DNA from: Candidatus Heimdallarchaeota archaeon
GTDB taxonomy: Archaea > Asgardarchaeota > Heimdallarchaeia > Heimdallarchaeales > Kariarchaeaceae
Reading direction: 5' to 3'
Assembly: GCA_026702845.1 (NCBI GenBank)
Contig: JADCLS010000024.1
Location: forward strand, 1 to 61,010
Length of the DNA: 61,010 bases
The translations under genes were made by a program, and so were the position numbers. Within the stretch, counting starts at the first letter, position 1, and every line of letters begins with the position of its first letter. The notes beneath the pieces are model-generated. The model was given only the letters and a program-made list of their open reading frames with translations. It searched no databases and was not told where the DNA came from. Positions 21,873 through 31,339 of the stretch are shown here, piece after piece.

Positions 21873-23570
21873 TCAGTGCTCCTCTCTCAATTGTTTTCTG
21901 AGTATTTTACCCACCATAGATTTGGGTAGTTCATCCCTGAATGTCACTTTCTTGGGTATCTTGTAAGGGGCAAGATATTCTTGACAATGAGCCAAAATTT
22001 CCTCTTCTGAGGCTGTTTTTCCATCCTTGAGTACAACCCATGCTGCCACCATCTCTCCTTTCTTCTCATGGGGAAGTCCAGCTACTGCAGCTTCCATAAC
22101 TGCAGGGTGCTTATAGAGTATATCCTCCACTTCATTGGGAACAACATTGAAACCCGAGACGATAATTAGATCTTTTATTCGATCCACTATATATCCATAT
22201 CCATTTTCATCAAATCGTGCTACATCACCAGTCCTAAACCAGCCATCTCCAGGCAATGCATGTGAGGTCTCTTCTGGACGATTCCAGTAACCCTTCATGA
22301 CCTGAGGACCCTTTATACAGATCTCTCCTGCTTCTCCAATAGGTTTTAATTTAGTATAGTCGCTTTGATCAACTATCTTGGCCAGTGTATCAGGTGCTGG
22401 AAATCCTATACTACCCTCAACATTAGGCAATTCAGGTGATGAACCCAGTGCTAATGGGCTGGTTTCTGATAATCCATAAGCCTCACATACTTGTGCACCT
22501 GTAAGTTTTTCAAAAGTATTCGCCACTTCTAATGGTAGTGCAGCACCACCTGAGATTATCGTTTTAAGAGATGAAAAATCAGTGGTATGAACATCCTTAT
22601 GATTATTTATCATCGTAAGCATGGCTGGTACTGCCGGGAAGAATGAAATACCATATTTCGGTATCCATTTCAGGATATCCGTGAAATTGGGTGGTGAAGC
22701 CACATTAAGAACCATGGGGATATTCAATCTTATTGATGTATACAAACAAGCCGTAAGTCCGAAGATGTGGAACATGGGGAGTACAGCCAGTAATGCACCT
22801 TCATTATCTGGAACCATGTGTATGATACTTCTTGCCTGTTGGGTATTGATACTAAGGTTTCTATTTGTTAACATGGCTCCTTTTGATACACCAGTTGTTC
22901 CTCCAGTATATTGTAATATTGCTATATCCTCTCCAAAATCAATCTCAACTGATTTTATTTCATACTCATTCACAATGAAATCATCAAAGAAGTAGGTATT
23001 AGGATAATTTTTGATAGGTGCATCGTATTTGTTGTTATTGGGGTCAAATATCTCCTTTTTCAGCAACTTGCCCAAAAATTTCAGTAGACCCCCCAAATAT
23101 GTCTGGATCTGGCCATATACTGCAAATTCAAGATCAGTTTTCTCCATCACCCTGTTTACTTTATCCTGGAACATTGTGAGAGAGATTATTGCCTTGGCTC
23201 CTGAATCAGTCATCTGATTGACCAATTCATGTTCTGTGTACAGGGGATTGGCCTGAACCACTATCCCTCCAATTAATAAAACAGCAAAATGTCCGATAAC
23301 ATAATGAGGAGTATTTGGCAGGAGTAATGCCACTCTGTCTCCCTTTTGAATTCCCAGATGCTGCAGATGAGCAGCCATCTTTTCAATCTGGTCTACAATT
23401 ATTTTATAATTCAGGATTTTACCTTTTGGAAAGATGAGGAATGGTTTTTCTGGATTTTGTTCTGCTCTACGTTTAAGCTGCTCGTACATAGTAGTCTCCT
23501 CATACTCTAGAGAAGCAAATCGCTTCTCAGGTAAGGAAACTAGCCATGGCATAGGAATATCGTCTGACAT
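21873..23570 (-). CDS. long-chain fatty acid-CoA ligase (AMP-forming)
   Basis: The protein has 565 residues, normal for FadD-type enzymes. Motifs in order: the P-loop region YTGGTTGVSKGAML at 221-234, the YGLSETSPL acyl/adenylate motif, TGDVARFDENGY, DRIKDLIIVSGFNV, and the C-terminal catalytic lysine K555 in VGKILRK. It activates a carboxylic acid to the acyl-adenylate and then the CoA thioester. In archaea this could feed fatty-acid oxidation or lipid reuse. It is transcribed alone. A 14-bp perfect palindrome lies about 140 nt upstream and may be its operator. Confidence 0.93.
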   Translation of the reverse strand: MSDDIPMPWLVSLPEKRFASLEYEETTMYEQLKRRAEQNPEKPFLIFPKGKILNYKIIVDQIEKMAAHLQHLGIQKGDRVALLLPNTPHYVIGHFAVLLIGGIVVQANPLYTEHELVNQMTDSGAKAIISLTMFQDKVNRVMEKTDLEFAVYGQIQTYLGGLLKFLGKLLKKEIFDPNNNKYDAPIKNYPNTYFFDDFIVNEYEIKSVEIDFGEDIAILQYTGGTTGVSKGAMLTNRNLSINTQQARSIIHMVPDNEGALLAVLPMFHIFGLTACLYTSIRLNIPMVLNVASPPNFTDILKWIPKYGISFFPAVPAMLTMINNHKDVHTTDFSSLKTIISGGAALPLEVANTFEKLTGAQVCEAYGLSETSPLALGSSPELPNVEGSIGFPAPDTLAKIVDQSDYTKLKPIGEAGEICIKGPQVMKGYWNRPEETSHALPGDGWFRTGDVARFDENGYGYIVDRIKDLIIVSGFNVVPNEVEDILYKHPAVMEAAVAGLPHEKKGEMVAAWVVLKDGKTASEEEILAHCQEYLAPYKIPKKVTFRDELPKSMVGKILRKQLREEH

Positions 23571-23710
23571 AGGGTCAAACTATAACGAGAAAATAACCAT
23601 TTAAATCTGTCTTAGACATTCATCATATCGTCTATCTATAATCCCAACTCCAATATCTTTTCAAATATTCTGAAATATTTATTATATTTTTTTCAGAAGC
23701 AATATTTTAT

Positions 23711-23724
23711 CTACCTATAGGTAG
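23711..23724. promoter_or_regulatory. 14-bp perfect palindrome, possible operator
   Basis: CTACCTATAGGTAG is fully self-complementary. It lies in the 242-nt gap between the acyl-CoA ligase start (23570) and the end of the next gene (23813), so only the ligase has its 5' end here. Its form fits a dimeric repressor site of TetR/FadR style; no such regulator is seen nearby. Confidence 0.45.
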
Positions 23725-23812
23725 GCAAATTCCGCCAATACATGTCGTGAGTAGAATTTATCTTAATTATTTTAAATCAGGGTCGAAAATATTTGAATTT
23801 TTGCCATTAGGT

Positions 23813-24793
23813 TCACTGTTGTCGATATTCATCAAGATTAACAAAAGGATAATGATTATCGATTAGGAGCAAGAGTTCGACGAGTCTAGTATCTTCCGTA
23901 TATTTAATTTGATGATCCTTAAGAATTGCATCGATTATCCTATCACTAGGTAAGAAATACTGTTTGTAATAATATGCTGATACAAAGGAGTTCATGATCA
24001 ATAGGATGATCAGAATATATAATACTGAATTTGGTAAAGTAAGATTTAAACTGGTAAACAACTCATCCATATTCGCTGTTGCATAAAATGAGGTGGCAAG
24101 AATTAGAAATATCAAACTCACATACGATAAGATGACCTTTTTTGGATACTCCACTTTCCAAAGTTTAGCAGTCTTACAATCCTCCATTACATGAAGATCT
24201 GCAATCTCATTTGGCTCATCCTTAATCACAGGAGGTTTGAACCATGAGAATCTTAAATTAGGGATCAGATGACGATTCACTTCAGGATATTTATCTTTGA
24301 AGTATGACTGAGATAAAATTATAATTTTCTTATTATTAAATCGTGACCAGAGATTAAATTTAAGGGGTATATCATCAATATTGATCCCGTCACGCTGCAA
24401 TATCTCACGCCATACAACTACTTCTGTATATGGGATACTATTTTTTATCAATAGGATTAAACCAAGTATTGCTATAACAAAAAGGCTAGGACCAATAACT
24501 GGAATCAGAAATGAAGGTGGACTGATACTGTAAACTATTAAGTAATATAAGATGCTCCCATAAATATTTAGTAGTACTATTAAGCTTCCGAAATATCCTA
24601 AGTACCATTTACGGATCCTCATATCACTTTCTGTAGCCAATGTAATGTATTCCCCTCCGATGTGATAAATCATTCTCAACAAGATACTATGTTCACGATG
24701 ATATGCTTTGAAATAGCCGAGTAAAACTTGGAGAATGAGAATGGGATTGAGGAAGAATAGCCAAACTAAAAGTATCACAATATTTGATTCCAT
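23813..24793 (-). CDS. unknown membrane protein, about five helices
   Basis: Using the ATG at 24793 (a TTG 9 nt upstream is also open) gives 326 residues. Hydrophobic segments lie near residues 5-27, 66-88, 94-116, 225-243 and 257-279. A soluble loop of about 100 residues lies between helices 3 and 4 (VVVWREILQRDG...). No conserved motif was recognised. The loop is charged and presumably cytoplasmic. It is transcribed alone and divergent from another small membrane protein, which may share its promoter region. Confidence 0.65.
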   Translation of the reverse strand: MESNIVILLVWLFFLNPILILQVLLGYFKAYHREHSILLRMIYHIGGEYITLATESDMRIRKWYLGYFGSLIVLLNIYGSILYYLIVYSISPPSFLIPVIGPSLFVIAILGLILLIKNSIPYTEVVVWREILQRDGINIDDIPLKFNLWSRFNNKKIIILSQSYFKDKYPEVNRHLIPNLRFSWFKPPVIKDEPNEIADLHVMEDCKTAKLWKVEYPKKVILSYVSLIFLILATSFYATANMDELFTSLNLTLPNSVLYILIILLIMNSFVSAYYYKQYFLPSDRIIDAILKDHQIKYTEDTRLVELLLLIDNHYPFVNLDEYRQQ

Positions 24794-25060
24794 ACCTAAC
24801 AATCATAGTTCAGTATCATGAAGGTTAAGCATATAGTTTTCAATATCTACATTTACTAAATAATCTAAAAAATACCATATAGAGATGTATTTTACAGATT
24901 TTTTCTCAATGGTTTGAGATAGAAATCAAAAAGAGAAAATATTTTTCAGAAGGTGACTATAAAAGACTCTAACTAATTAATTGATGTTAATTCTTTCATA
25001 GTCTGTGAATATCTACAGAAACGTACATACTAATATATAGAGAGACTAATAGAACAATTG

Positions 25061-25600
25061 ATGGAAGAAATTCGTATCACTAGTAATCGAGCCAATTCAT
25101 TCTTCATCATATTTGTAAATATTATTGCCATAGGAACAATTTTACAATTATTATTAGGAGAATTCACAACTTATTTGCCAACTTTCGAGATTAGGTTAAT
25201 AATCTCAGGTTTCATTCTCTTCTTCATCATATTTCTTACATTGAATTATATCCGGCAGGGTTTTTCCGAGTTAGTATTCGATGATTTGGGAGGGATCAAA
25301 ATCAAGACAATGAGAAAGAATTACTATTACAAGATAATGGATATGAATCAACTTTCCTTAGTTTACACTGGAAGAAGACAAACTCAATCATCTACAGATA
25401 ATGCAAATGAATCTATGGAGGTAGGAGGATTTACCTTTGAGATAAGAAATGAGGATTCCTTCAAATATAAATTCTATAAAATTCCACTATCCAGCATAAA
25501 TACACTTGCTAATCAGATTCAAGCCGTTAGTGGGAAAGAATACAAATTTATTACTGAAAAAATTAAGCCTTACAAGAAGATCAAATACGTTTTCAATTAG
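25061..25600 (+). CDS. small membrane protein with two helices and a C-terminal beta domain
   Basis: The protein has 179 residues. Two hydrophobic segments near 13-35 and 45-65 are followed by a soluble part (residues 70-179). The soluble part alternates strands (ELVFDDLGGIKIKTM, NQLSLVYTGR, GGFTFEIRNED, YKFYKIPLSSI) in the manner of bacterial PH-like membrane proteins. The assignment to a PH-like fold is a guess from pattern. The ATG at 25061 was chosen over the TTG at 25058 because a TATA box (TAATATATA, 25031-25039) lies 26 nt before it. Confidence 0.6.
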   Translation: MEEIRITSNRANSFFIIFVNIIAIGTILQLLLGEFTTYLPTFEIRLIISGFILFFIIFLTLNYIRQGFSELVFDDLGGIKIKTMRKNYYYKIMDMNQLSLVYTGRRQTQSSTDNANESMEVGGFTFEIRNEDSFKYKFYKIPLSSINTLANQIQAVSGKEYKFITEKIKPYKKIKYVFN

Positions 25601-25654
25601 ATTATGCATTTAATGCCATTTATCCAGTCTCACTTAGATGTGATTTCCAAAACG

Positions 25655-25679
25655 TATTGGCAGGTTAATTCGGCCAATA
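25655..25679. terminator. inverted repeat after the small membrane protein gene
   Basis: TATTGGC at 25655-25661 pairs with GCCAATA at 25673-25679 across an 11-nt loop and is followed by an A-run. It lies 55 nt after the stop of the preceding gene and about 90 nt before the methyltransferase. It may be a terminator hairpin or an operator. Confidence 0.35.
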
Positions 25680-25765
25680 AAAAAGTGTACAATTTTCTAA
25701 TGAATTAGCGTTTACACATTCTTGTAAGATCAGAGTTATTATTTCACGTATAAAGACATAAACAG

Positions 25766-26710
25766 ATGTCCCTTCGCTTCTTCTGTGAAATTTGTTATAC
25801 AGAAGTGGAACCTAGCTGGGAATTCACCAAAGCCCAGTCATCAAGGATCAATGAAATAAAAAATATTCCTATTCACTGTGATCAGCAGATGAAACTCAAG
25901 ATTGTGAAGGTTGAAACTACCAAGAAACAAAGATACGATGCTGAGCAACTAGATGGAGATCCAATACCATTCACATCCTACTTAACAGCATTTCATAGAT
26001 TCCTAGAAACAAAAACCGATTCACCCCTGATTTGTGATCCTTATGCCGAGGCACTCTCCTCTCACTTGGAAGGATATATCAACTATCACCGTCATTTTCT
26101 CGAAAATGGATATACGGTTATTCGAACCAATTTCATTGATAATTATCTCAGAAAGTGGTTACTCCAACATCAAGAATCTCAGATTATCCTACTTGGTGCA
26201 GGCCTTGATACCAGGTTATACCGGATAGATGAATTAAAAAAAGGGAAGCATTTGCTGATTGAAGTGGATTTTACTGAAGTTTTAAAATTCAAGGCATCAA
26301 AAATGAGGGATATAGTCCCAAATTGCAGGTTTATTCATTTCCCTCTAGATATTGAAAAGAATGGTATCTCTAGTTTATTGGAGAAGCATTTGATAAAATC
26401 TGAAATTCCATCGTTATGGATTTTCGAGGGATTATTTTACTATCTGAGCAGGTCAGTAGTATTTCGATTACTTTCAGATATTGCCAAATTTTCTGAAAAT
26501 ATTGCAGTAATTGGAGATCACTGTGTCCCAATAGTTGCAGAACTCAAATTTGGTCCATTTACCCAGCATTTCAAATGGGGAATAAGCCTGGAAGATATTA
26601 TCCCCTTTTTCAAAGATGCAGGAATGGATATCAAGGCTAATTTCGCTGATGAGTTTGCCTTGGGGCGTGAAACAACACAGAAAGGTCAAATTTTCTTTTG
26701 GTCAAAATAG
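25766..26710 (+). CDS. LCMT/PPM-like SAM methyltransferase with an N-terminal zinc ribbon
   Basis: The protein has 314 residues. Residues 1-45 hold a likely zinc site (C7, C10, H37/C38). The core follows: DPYAEAL near 91, R-x-N-FIDNYL, the SAM-binding loop IILLGAGLDTR near 137-147, an acidic strand end E-x-DF, and IFEGLFYYL near 217. These are signatures of the leucine-carboxyl-methyltransferase/TIGR00027 family (Pfam LCM), which methylates carboxyl groups on small molecules or on protein C-termini. The zinc ribbon is not a usual part of the family and may choose the substrate. It is transcribed alone. Confidence 0.8.
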   Translation: MSLRFFCEICYTEVEPSWEFTKAQSSRINEIKNIPIHCDQQMKLKIVKVETTKKQRYDAEQLDGDPIPFTSYLTAFHRFLETKTDSPLICDPYAEALSSHLEGYINYHRHFLENGYTVIRTNFIDNYLRKWLLQHQESQIILLGAGLDTRLYRIDELKKGKHLLIEVDFTEVLKFKASKMRDIVPNCRFIHFPLDIEKNGISSLLEKHLIKSEIPSLWIFEGLFYYLSRSVVFRLLSDIAKFSENIAVIGDHCVPIVAELKFGPFTQHFKWGISLEDIIPFFKDAGMDIKANFADEFALGRETTQKGQIFFWSK

Positions 26711-26771
26711 CTTAAGAAATTTATTTTCAATTTCTAAGATTCTTATGAACAATTGTTTTTCATATATTTGA

Positions 26772-27521
26772 TTATCTAAAACATGTGAGTGATCGACCAC
26801 CATCTATTGCTATTGTCTGCCCGGTGATCCATCCAGACTTCTCAGATGCAAGGAAATAAATGAGTTCAGCAGCTTCATCAACTCTTCCCACTCTACCTAA
26901 AGGATGAGTATTTTTGGAGTGTTCTAAAAAATTGGCATACTTCTCCTCATCCATTCCTCCACGTTTGTGTAAGTTGGAAATAATTACTCCTGGATTTATC
27001 CCATTGCATCGGATTTGTTTGGGTGCGAGTTCTAGTGCAACAACCTTAGTTAGCTGATCTACAGCAGCTTTCGATACACTGTATGAGAATACCCCTGGGA
27101 ATTGTCTTAAACCAACTACAGAAGATACATTAACTATTGATTTAATCCCTGATTTCTCAAGATATGGTATAGATAATTGGATTAGTTGAAATATCGCATC
27201 TACATTGAGTTTAAACATATCACTCCACTGTTCCATGCTTGTATTCTCAACAGTTCCTGAGGCTATGATACCAGCAGCATTCACCAGCACATCTAATTGA
27301 TTATAAGACTTGATTGTCTCATCTATCACCACCTTGGCAGCTCCCTCGATTCGCAGATCCACAGCAATGGTGTTTACAATAACATCAAGTTCATCTTCGA
27401 GAATTTTTAATTCATCATCATTTCTCCCTGTAAGCATTAGAGAATATCCCTGTTCTGCAAATTTGTAAGCAGTAGCTTTACCAATTCCAGATGTAGCTCC
27501 AGTGATAAGTGCAACTTTCAT
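26772..27521 (-). CDS. short-chain dehydrogenase/reductase (FabG-like)
   Basis: The protein has 249 residues. The Rossmann motif TGATSGIG is at 7-14, NAAG at 81-84, catalytic N106, S133/S134, Y147 and K151 (YSVSK). The C-terminal ITGQTIAIDGG is typical of classical SDRs. Arg at TGRN after strand 2 suggests NADP(H) preference. The reaction is oxidation or reduction of a ketone/alcohol; the substrate is unknown. Closest in form to 3-oxoacyl-ACP reductase-like enzymes, and the fatty acyl-CoA ligase nearby makes a lipid substrate possible. It is a single-gene unit divergent from the histidine kinase. Confidence 0.9.
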   Translation of the reverse strand: MKVALITGATSGIGKATAYKFAEQGYSLMLTGRNDDELKILEDELDVIVNTIAVDLRIEGAAKVVIDETIKSYNQLDVLVNAAGIIASGTVENTSMEQWSDMFKLNVDAIFQLIQLSIPYLEKSGIKSIVNVSSVVGLRQFPGVFSYSVSKAAVDQLTKVVALELAPKQIRCNGINPGVIISNLHKRGGMDEEKYANFLEHSKNTHPLGRVGRVDEAAELIYFLASEKSGWITGQTIAIDGGRSLTCFR

Positions 27522-27830
27522 AATTTCAGCAAAACACCCTCTTTTCTTAAATCTTGCATTCTTATGAATAGTAATAGCGAAAAGGTGACTTTAAATTCAC
27601 TAGAACTACCACACAAAATATTGTAAAAAAAATGTTAATGAAGAGAAGTGATCTTTAACAAATGGATCATAAATTCTTTTGATTTGTCGAAAAAATTTGA
27701 ATCTGCTAATTATAGATACATTCCATATCTGATTAATTAACTAAATCTTTCAAATTTAATGCTATTACTAGTTGTATATGCACTTCATAAGGATGGAATT
27801 TATCAACCTTAAAATCATATAAGGATTTAT
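27522..27830. promoter_or_regulatory. divergent promoter region between SDR and histidine kinase
   Basis: A TATA-like TTGTATATGC lies near 27772-27781 for the plus-strand kinase, with AAGGA shortly before its ATG at 27831. I found no clear inverted repeat. The rest is AT-rich and non-coding. Confidence 0.35.
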
Positions 27831-29861
27831 ATGAATGATCTGTCTTCAACTCTACGTAATATACAGCAAGGTCTTCTAACAGTTGAAGAAATATCAGATT
27901 TGGGCCAATTAATTCACCAAGAAATACAAAAGTTGATCCCATTCACCTGTCATTTGAGTTTGGCTGAGGTCCATTTATCAAATTCTGAAATAAACCACAG
28001 TATTATCTACAGATCCAAAGAGATCGATCATTTTTTCCCTCCTACAGAATTTGTGGAAGTATATGAGCAGATAAAGAATAAATTCTTGAATTTATTAATG
28101 GATAAAGGCTTGACCTTTTACTATCCGGGTATTCCAGAGATTGGTATGAAATTTACTCCTGAGGAAGAAGAATACTTGATAAAATACGATCCATATAGAT
28201 CTTTAAGTATTCCTTATACTGGGGTAGGTAACAAGGTTTTGGGATATATGGTAGTTTGGTGGGATTATGTCAATCCTCCTTTTGAACTAAGTGATGAACT
28301 AATTGAACGTTTGGAATTTCTGACCTCCTATGTCGGAATTGCCATACAGAGTTTCCGTCGAGGACTTAGTCGTGCAAGAATTCAGAATCGTTATGATGAG
28401 CTTTTCAATAATTCTCGAGATTTATTCTATACCCGAACTGAAGATGGAATAATCCTGACAGCTAACCCCGCAATGAGTGAAATTTTGGAAATAGAGCTTG
28501 AAGAGCTTATTGGAATGAATGTTCATGATATGCCAGCAGCACCAACACATTTTGTTAGAAGAGAAGACATAGATACATACAATCAAACCTTGACAAATTT
28601 GGAGAATAAAGAGGATCTAAATACCTATGATCATGCCAAGAAAATCTATTGGACTACGAAATCTGGTAAAACTAAGGTTCTCCTCAGTACAGTGTGGACA
28701 ACTGAAGAGGATGGTGAATTACTATTTCATGTCATTGCAAGGGATGTGACAGAAGCAGAGGAACTTGATTCAACAAAAATGCGAAATCAAAGACTTGAGG
28801 AACTCGGTCTCCTTGCAGGTGGTATCGCACATGATTTCAATAACTTCTTACAATCAATTGTTGGTCAAACCTTCTTTATAGATGAGCTAGTAGCTGATTT
28901 ACATATTCAGAAAGACGTAGATGAGAGTACCCAACTTATTAGAGATGCTGTCGAATCTGCAGCAAGAATTACACGGAAATTGTTGACCTACAGCAGTGGT
29001 GGACTACCTTTATTCGAGGTTCTAGATCTTACCAAGCTCCTTCGTGAGAGCTCCTCTCTTTTCACATCTGGTCAAGGATTGGAGCTAAGGGGAATTAATG
29101 AGTTACCTCAGGCGTATGTTATTGCAGATTCTGGTTTACTATCCCAAGTATTATCAAATTTACTTGTAAATGCAGCTCAAGAGCTGGAATCCGTTGAGCA
29201 ACCTTGGATTCGTATTGGATTAGTGGATGAAAACAATTCTTGGAAAATCGAGATTGAGGACAATGGAGGAGGTATACCTGACTTTATTCAAGGAAAAATA
29301 TTTCAGCCATATTTTTCTACAAGGACAAGAGGTTCTGGATTGGGCCTACCAACAACACAATCAATTTTGACAAAGCATAATTCTTCACTTCATTTCAATA
29401 CTCAACTAGGCAAGGGTACTACTTTTTATTTTTCATTACCTTCTGCACCCGCTCCCATAATAATAGAACCTATTGAAATAGAAGACGTTACAGCTAGGAG
29501 AATACTACTACTAGAAGATGACGTATTGATTGCTAAGTCTCTGAAGAGATTACTAAATCGTCTGGGACACACTGTGGTGACAGTTCATCGGGGTGAAGAT
29601 TTGTTGTTGAAATACTCACCAGAATTATTTGATCTTATCTTAATGGATTTGACTATTCAGGGGGGTATGGATGGTGGGATTGCATTCAAACATTTACAAG
29701 AGAAATACACAGACATTAAAGCAATTGTGATGTCAGGGTATAGTGATAGTGATTTGATGTCCAATTTTGAAAAATATGGATTTGTAGGACGTCTCGCAAA
29801 ACCATTCTCTAAAAATCAATTATTAACTGTAATATCAAATGTTTTCAACAATGGAAAATAG
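27831..29861 (+). CDS. soluble hybrid histidine kinase (GAF-PAS-HisKA-HATPase-REC)
   Basis: The protein has 676 residues and no membrane helix. A GAF-like domain covers about 20-180 and a PAS domain about 190-315 (RYDELFNNSRDLFYTRTEDG, RDVTEAEELD). The phosphoacceptor is H334 in GGIAHDFNNFL. The kinase ATP lid follows (N-box NLLVNAAQEL, G1 DNGGGIPD, G2 GSGLGLP). A C-terminal receiver has acidic pocket LEDD and phosphoacceptor D606 (ILMDLTIQG), with the conserved Lys in AKPFS. It senses a cytoplasmic signal and passes phosphate to its own receiver. No output DNA-binding protein is adjacent, so a separate phosphotransfer partner is expected. A second hybrid kinase lies 1.5 kb downstream. Confidence 0.93.
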   Translation: MNDLSSTLRNIQQGLLTVEEISDLGQLIHQEIQKLIPFTCHLSLAEVHLSNSEINHSIIYRSKEIDHFFPPTEFVEVYEQIKNKFLNLLMDKGLTFYYPGIPEIGMKFTPEEEEYLIKYDPYRSLSIPYTGVGNKVLGYMVVWWDYVNPPFELSDELIERLEFLTSYVGIAIQSFRRGLSRARIQNRYDELFNNSRDLFYTRTEDGIILTANPAMSEILEIELEELIGMNVHDMPAAPTHFVRREDIDTYNQTLTNLENKEDLNTYDHAKKIYWTTKSGKTKVLLSTVWTTEEDGELLFHVIARDVTEAEELDSTKMRNQRLEELGLLAGGIAHDFNNFLQSIVGQTFFIDELVADLHIQKDVDESTQLIRDAVESAARITRKLLTYSSGGLPLFEVLDLTKLLRESSSLFTSGQGLELRGINELPQAYVIADSGLLSQVLSNLLVNAAQELESVEQPWIRIGLVDENNSWKIEIEDNGGGIPDFIQGKIFQPYFSTRTRGSGLGLPTTQSILTKHNSSLHFNTQLGKGTTFYFSLPSAPAPIIIEPIEIEDVTARRILLLEDDVLIAKSLKRLLNRLGHTVVTVHRGEDLLLKYSPELFDLILMDLTIQGGMDGGIAFKHLQEKYTDIKAIVMSGYSDSDLMSNFEKYGFVGRLAKPFSKNQLLTVISNVFNNGK

Positions 29862-30057
29862 AAGTAATACATTAAATTTGTTTAATTGGCCTTTGATTTG
29901 ATTTCATATTCAATTACCTGAAAGATGTAATTAGAAAATTGCATAGTTTTGGATTTTTGGGAAATTATGGCAATTAATTCATTATTTGTAATGATTCAAT
30001 CTCTATTGAATAGTTACTAGCAAGTTATTGATATAGTATCTTTATGAATTAGTGTAA

Positions 30058-31233
30058 GTGAAAAGCAACAACCTGCTCTCAGTTTATTTATCCATTGTTT
30101 TCTGGCATATTGGGAGCTCTATGATCATCCCTTTTGTCAGTATCTGGTTACGCAATGAGATTGGAACCTCTAGTTTGTTGCTAATTGGCCTTGTGATAAT
30201 GTTACCTAATATTATAGGTATTTTGGGAATATCATTTTTTTCCAATTTCACTGACAAGCATGGACACTATCGAGAGGTTATACTCCTAGTAAATATTGTA
30301 GGAGTCATTGAATATTTGCTTCTTACACAGATCAATAATGCGATGCAGTATCTACTAATAGTTGGAATTGGTGCATTGCTTTATCCATCATATTACACGA
30401 TAACACAGGCTTATGCCACTGTAATCTGCAATCCCGGGGAGAAAGGTAGGATAACCAGTAATCTTATGCTTTTCTCCAGTATTGGCTGGTTTATTGGCTC
30501 TTCTGTTGCTGGCAATGGATTTGAAAAATTAGGAATGTCAACTATGTTTCTCATCGCATCAGGATTTATTCTTGCGGCTGGTTTGGCCATAATGCTATCT
30601 CCACCAGCTGAGATAAAAGATAGAGAGGAAAAGGCCAGTAAAACATCATTACTCAAGTTAATTACTAGAAAATCAATAATTCTTATTCTTTTACCAATGA
30701 TAATCCTTGATCTCTCTGCTGGTGCATTCTGGACACTTGGATCATTATTCCTCTTTGAAAACATTGGTATCAGCACAGTGTTTATTGGGTATGGTAATGC
30801 AATAGCCACATTAATTGGTGCAATAGCATTGTTAAAAATCGGTCCTTTTACAGATAAAATTGGTAGGAAGAAAGTCTATCTGATGGGAATGATTCTTAAT
30901 CCACTATTCTTTGTTGCCATATCACTTAATCATAATTACTTATTCGTGCTTTTTCTGTGGTTAATTCCGCTGTATATCTTTATTCGTCCGATCGTGCCTG
31001 CAATGGTCTCTGATGTCACCAATGCAGCAGAGCGATCACGAGGGATGAGTCTGGTAACTATCTCCTCTGTTATTGCACAACTTGGTGGATTGATTATTGG
31101 AGCCTATATTGCAGATAATTATTCCATAGGTATGGATAGTTGGTCAATAATTCCTGCAATTTTCTCTTGGCTAGGTTTGGTATTCCTTTACTTCAAAGTG
31201 CCTGAATCATTACCAATTCATTCTAATACATGA
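30058..31233 (+). CDS. MFS transporter, drug/sugar-efflux type
   Basis: The protein has 391 residues and about 12 helices, with the MFS loop motif in the middle (TDKIGRKKVY, near residue 265) and a weaker copy near the N-terminus (NFTDKHGHYREV). The start is GTG at 30058; a TAG stop just upstream excludes the ATG at 30043. The family moves small molecules by proton coupling, and this general form is common among multidrug exporters. It lies between two hybrid histidine kinases on the same strand, which may sense the same compound. A degraded second copy of its 3' end lies at 33520-33627. Confidence 0.88.
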   Translation: MKSNNLLSVYLSIVFWHIGSSMIIPFVSIWLRNEIGTSSLLLIGLVIMLPNIIGILGISFFSNFTDKHGHYREVILLVNIVGVIEYLLLTQINNAMQYLLIVGIGALLYPSYYTITQAYATVICNPGEKGRITSNLMLFSSIGWFIGSSVAGNGFEKLGMSTMFLIASGFILAAGLAIMLSPPAEIKDREEKASKTSLLKLITRKSIILILLPMIILDLSAGAFWTLGSLFLFENIGISTVFIGYGNAIATLIGAIALLKIGPFTDKIGRKKVYLMGMILNPLFFVAISLNHNYLFVLFLWLIPLYIFIRPIVPAMVSDVTNAAERSRGMSLVTISSVIAQLGGLIIGAYIADNYSIGMDSWSIIPAIFSWLGLVFLYFKVPESLPIHSNT

Positions 31234-31339
31234 AATAATAATTTAATTTCTTAAAAATATGGAATTTGAATTTTCAGAACAATTTTATATCATTCCACAC
31301 AAAATTATTAAATCTAATATATTGTATAAACATAATTAG

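Noticed and set aside
27733..27942. 69-codon frame on the minus strand
   Set aside because: It lies across the start of the histidine kinase and shows no motif; the kinase frame is strong.
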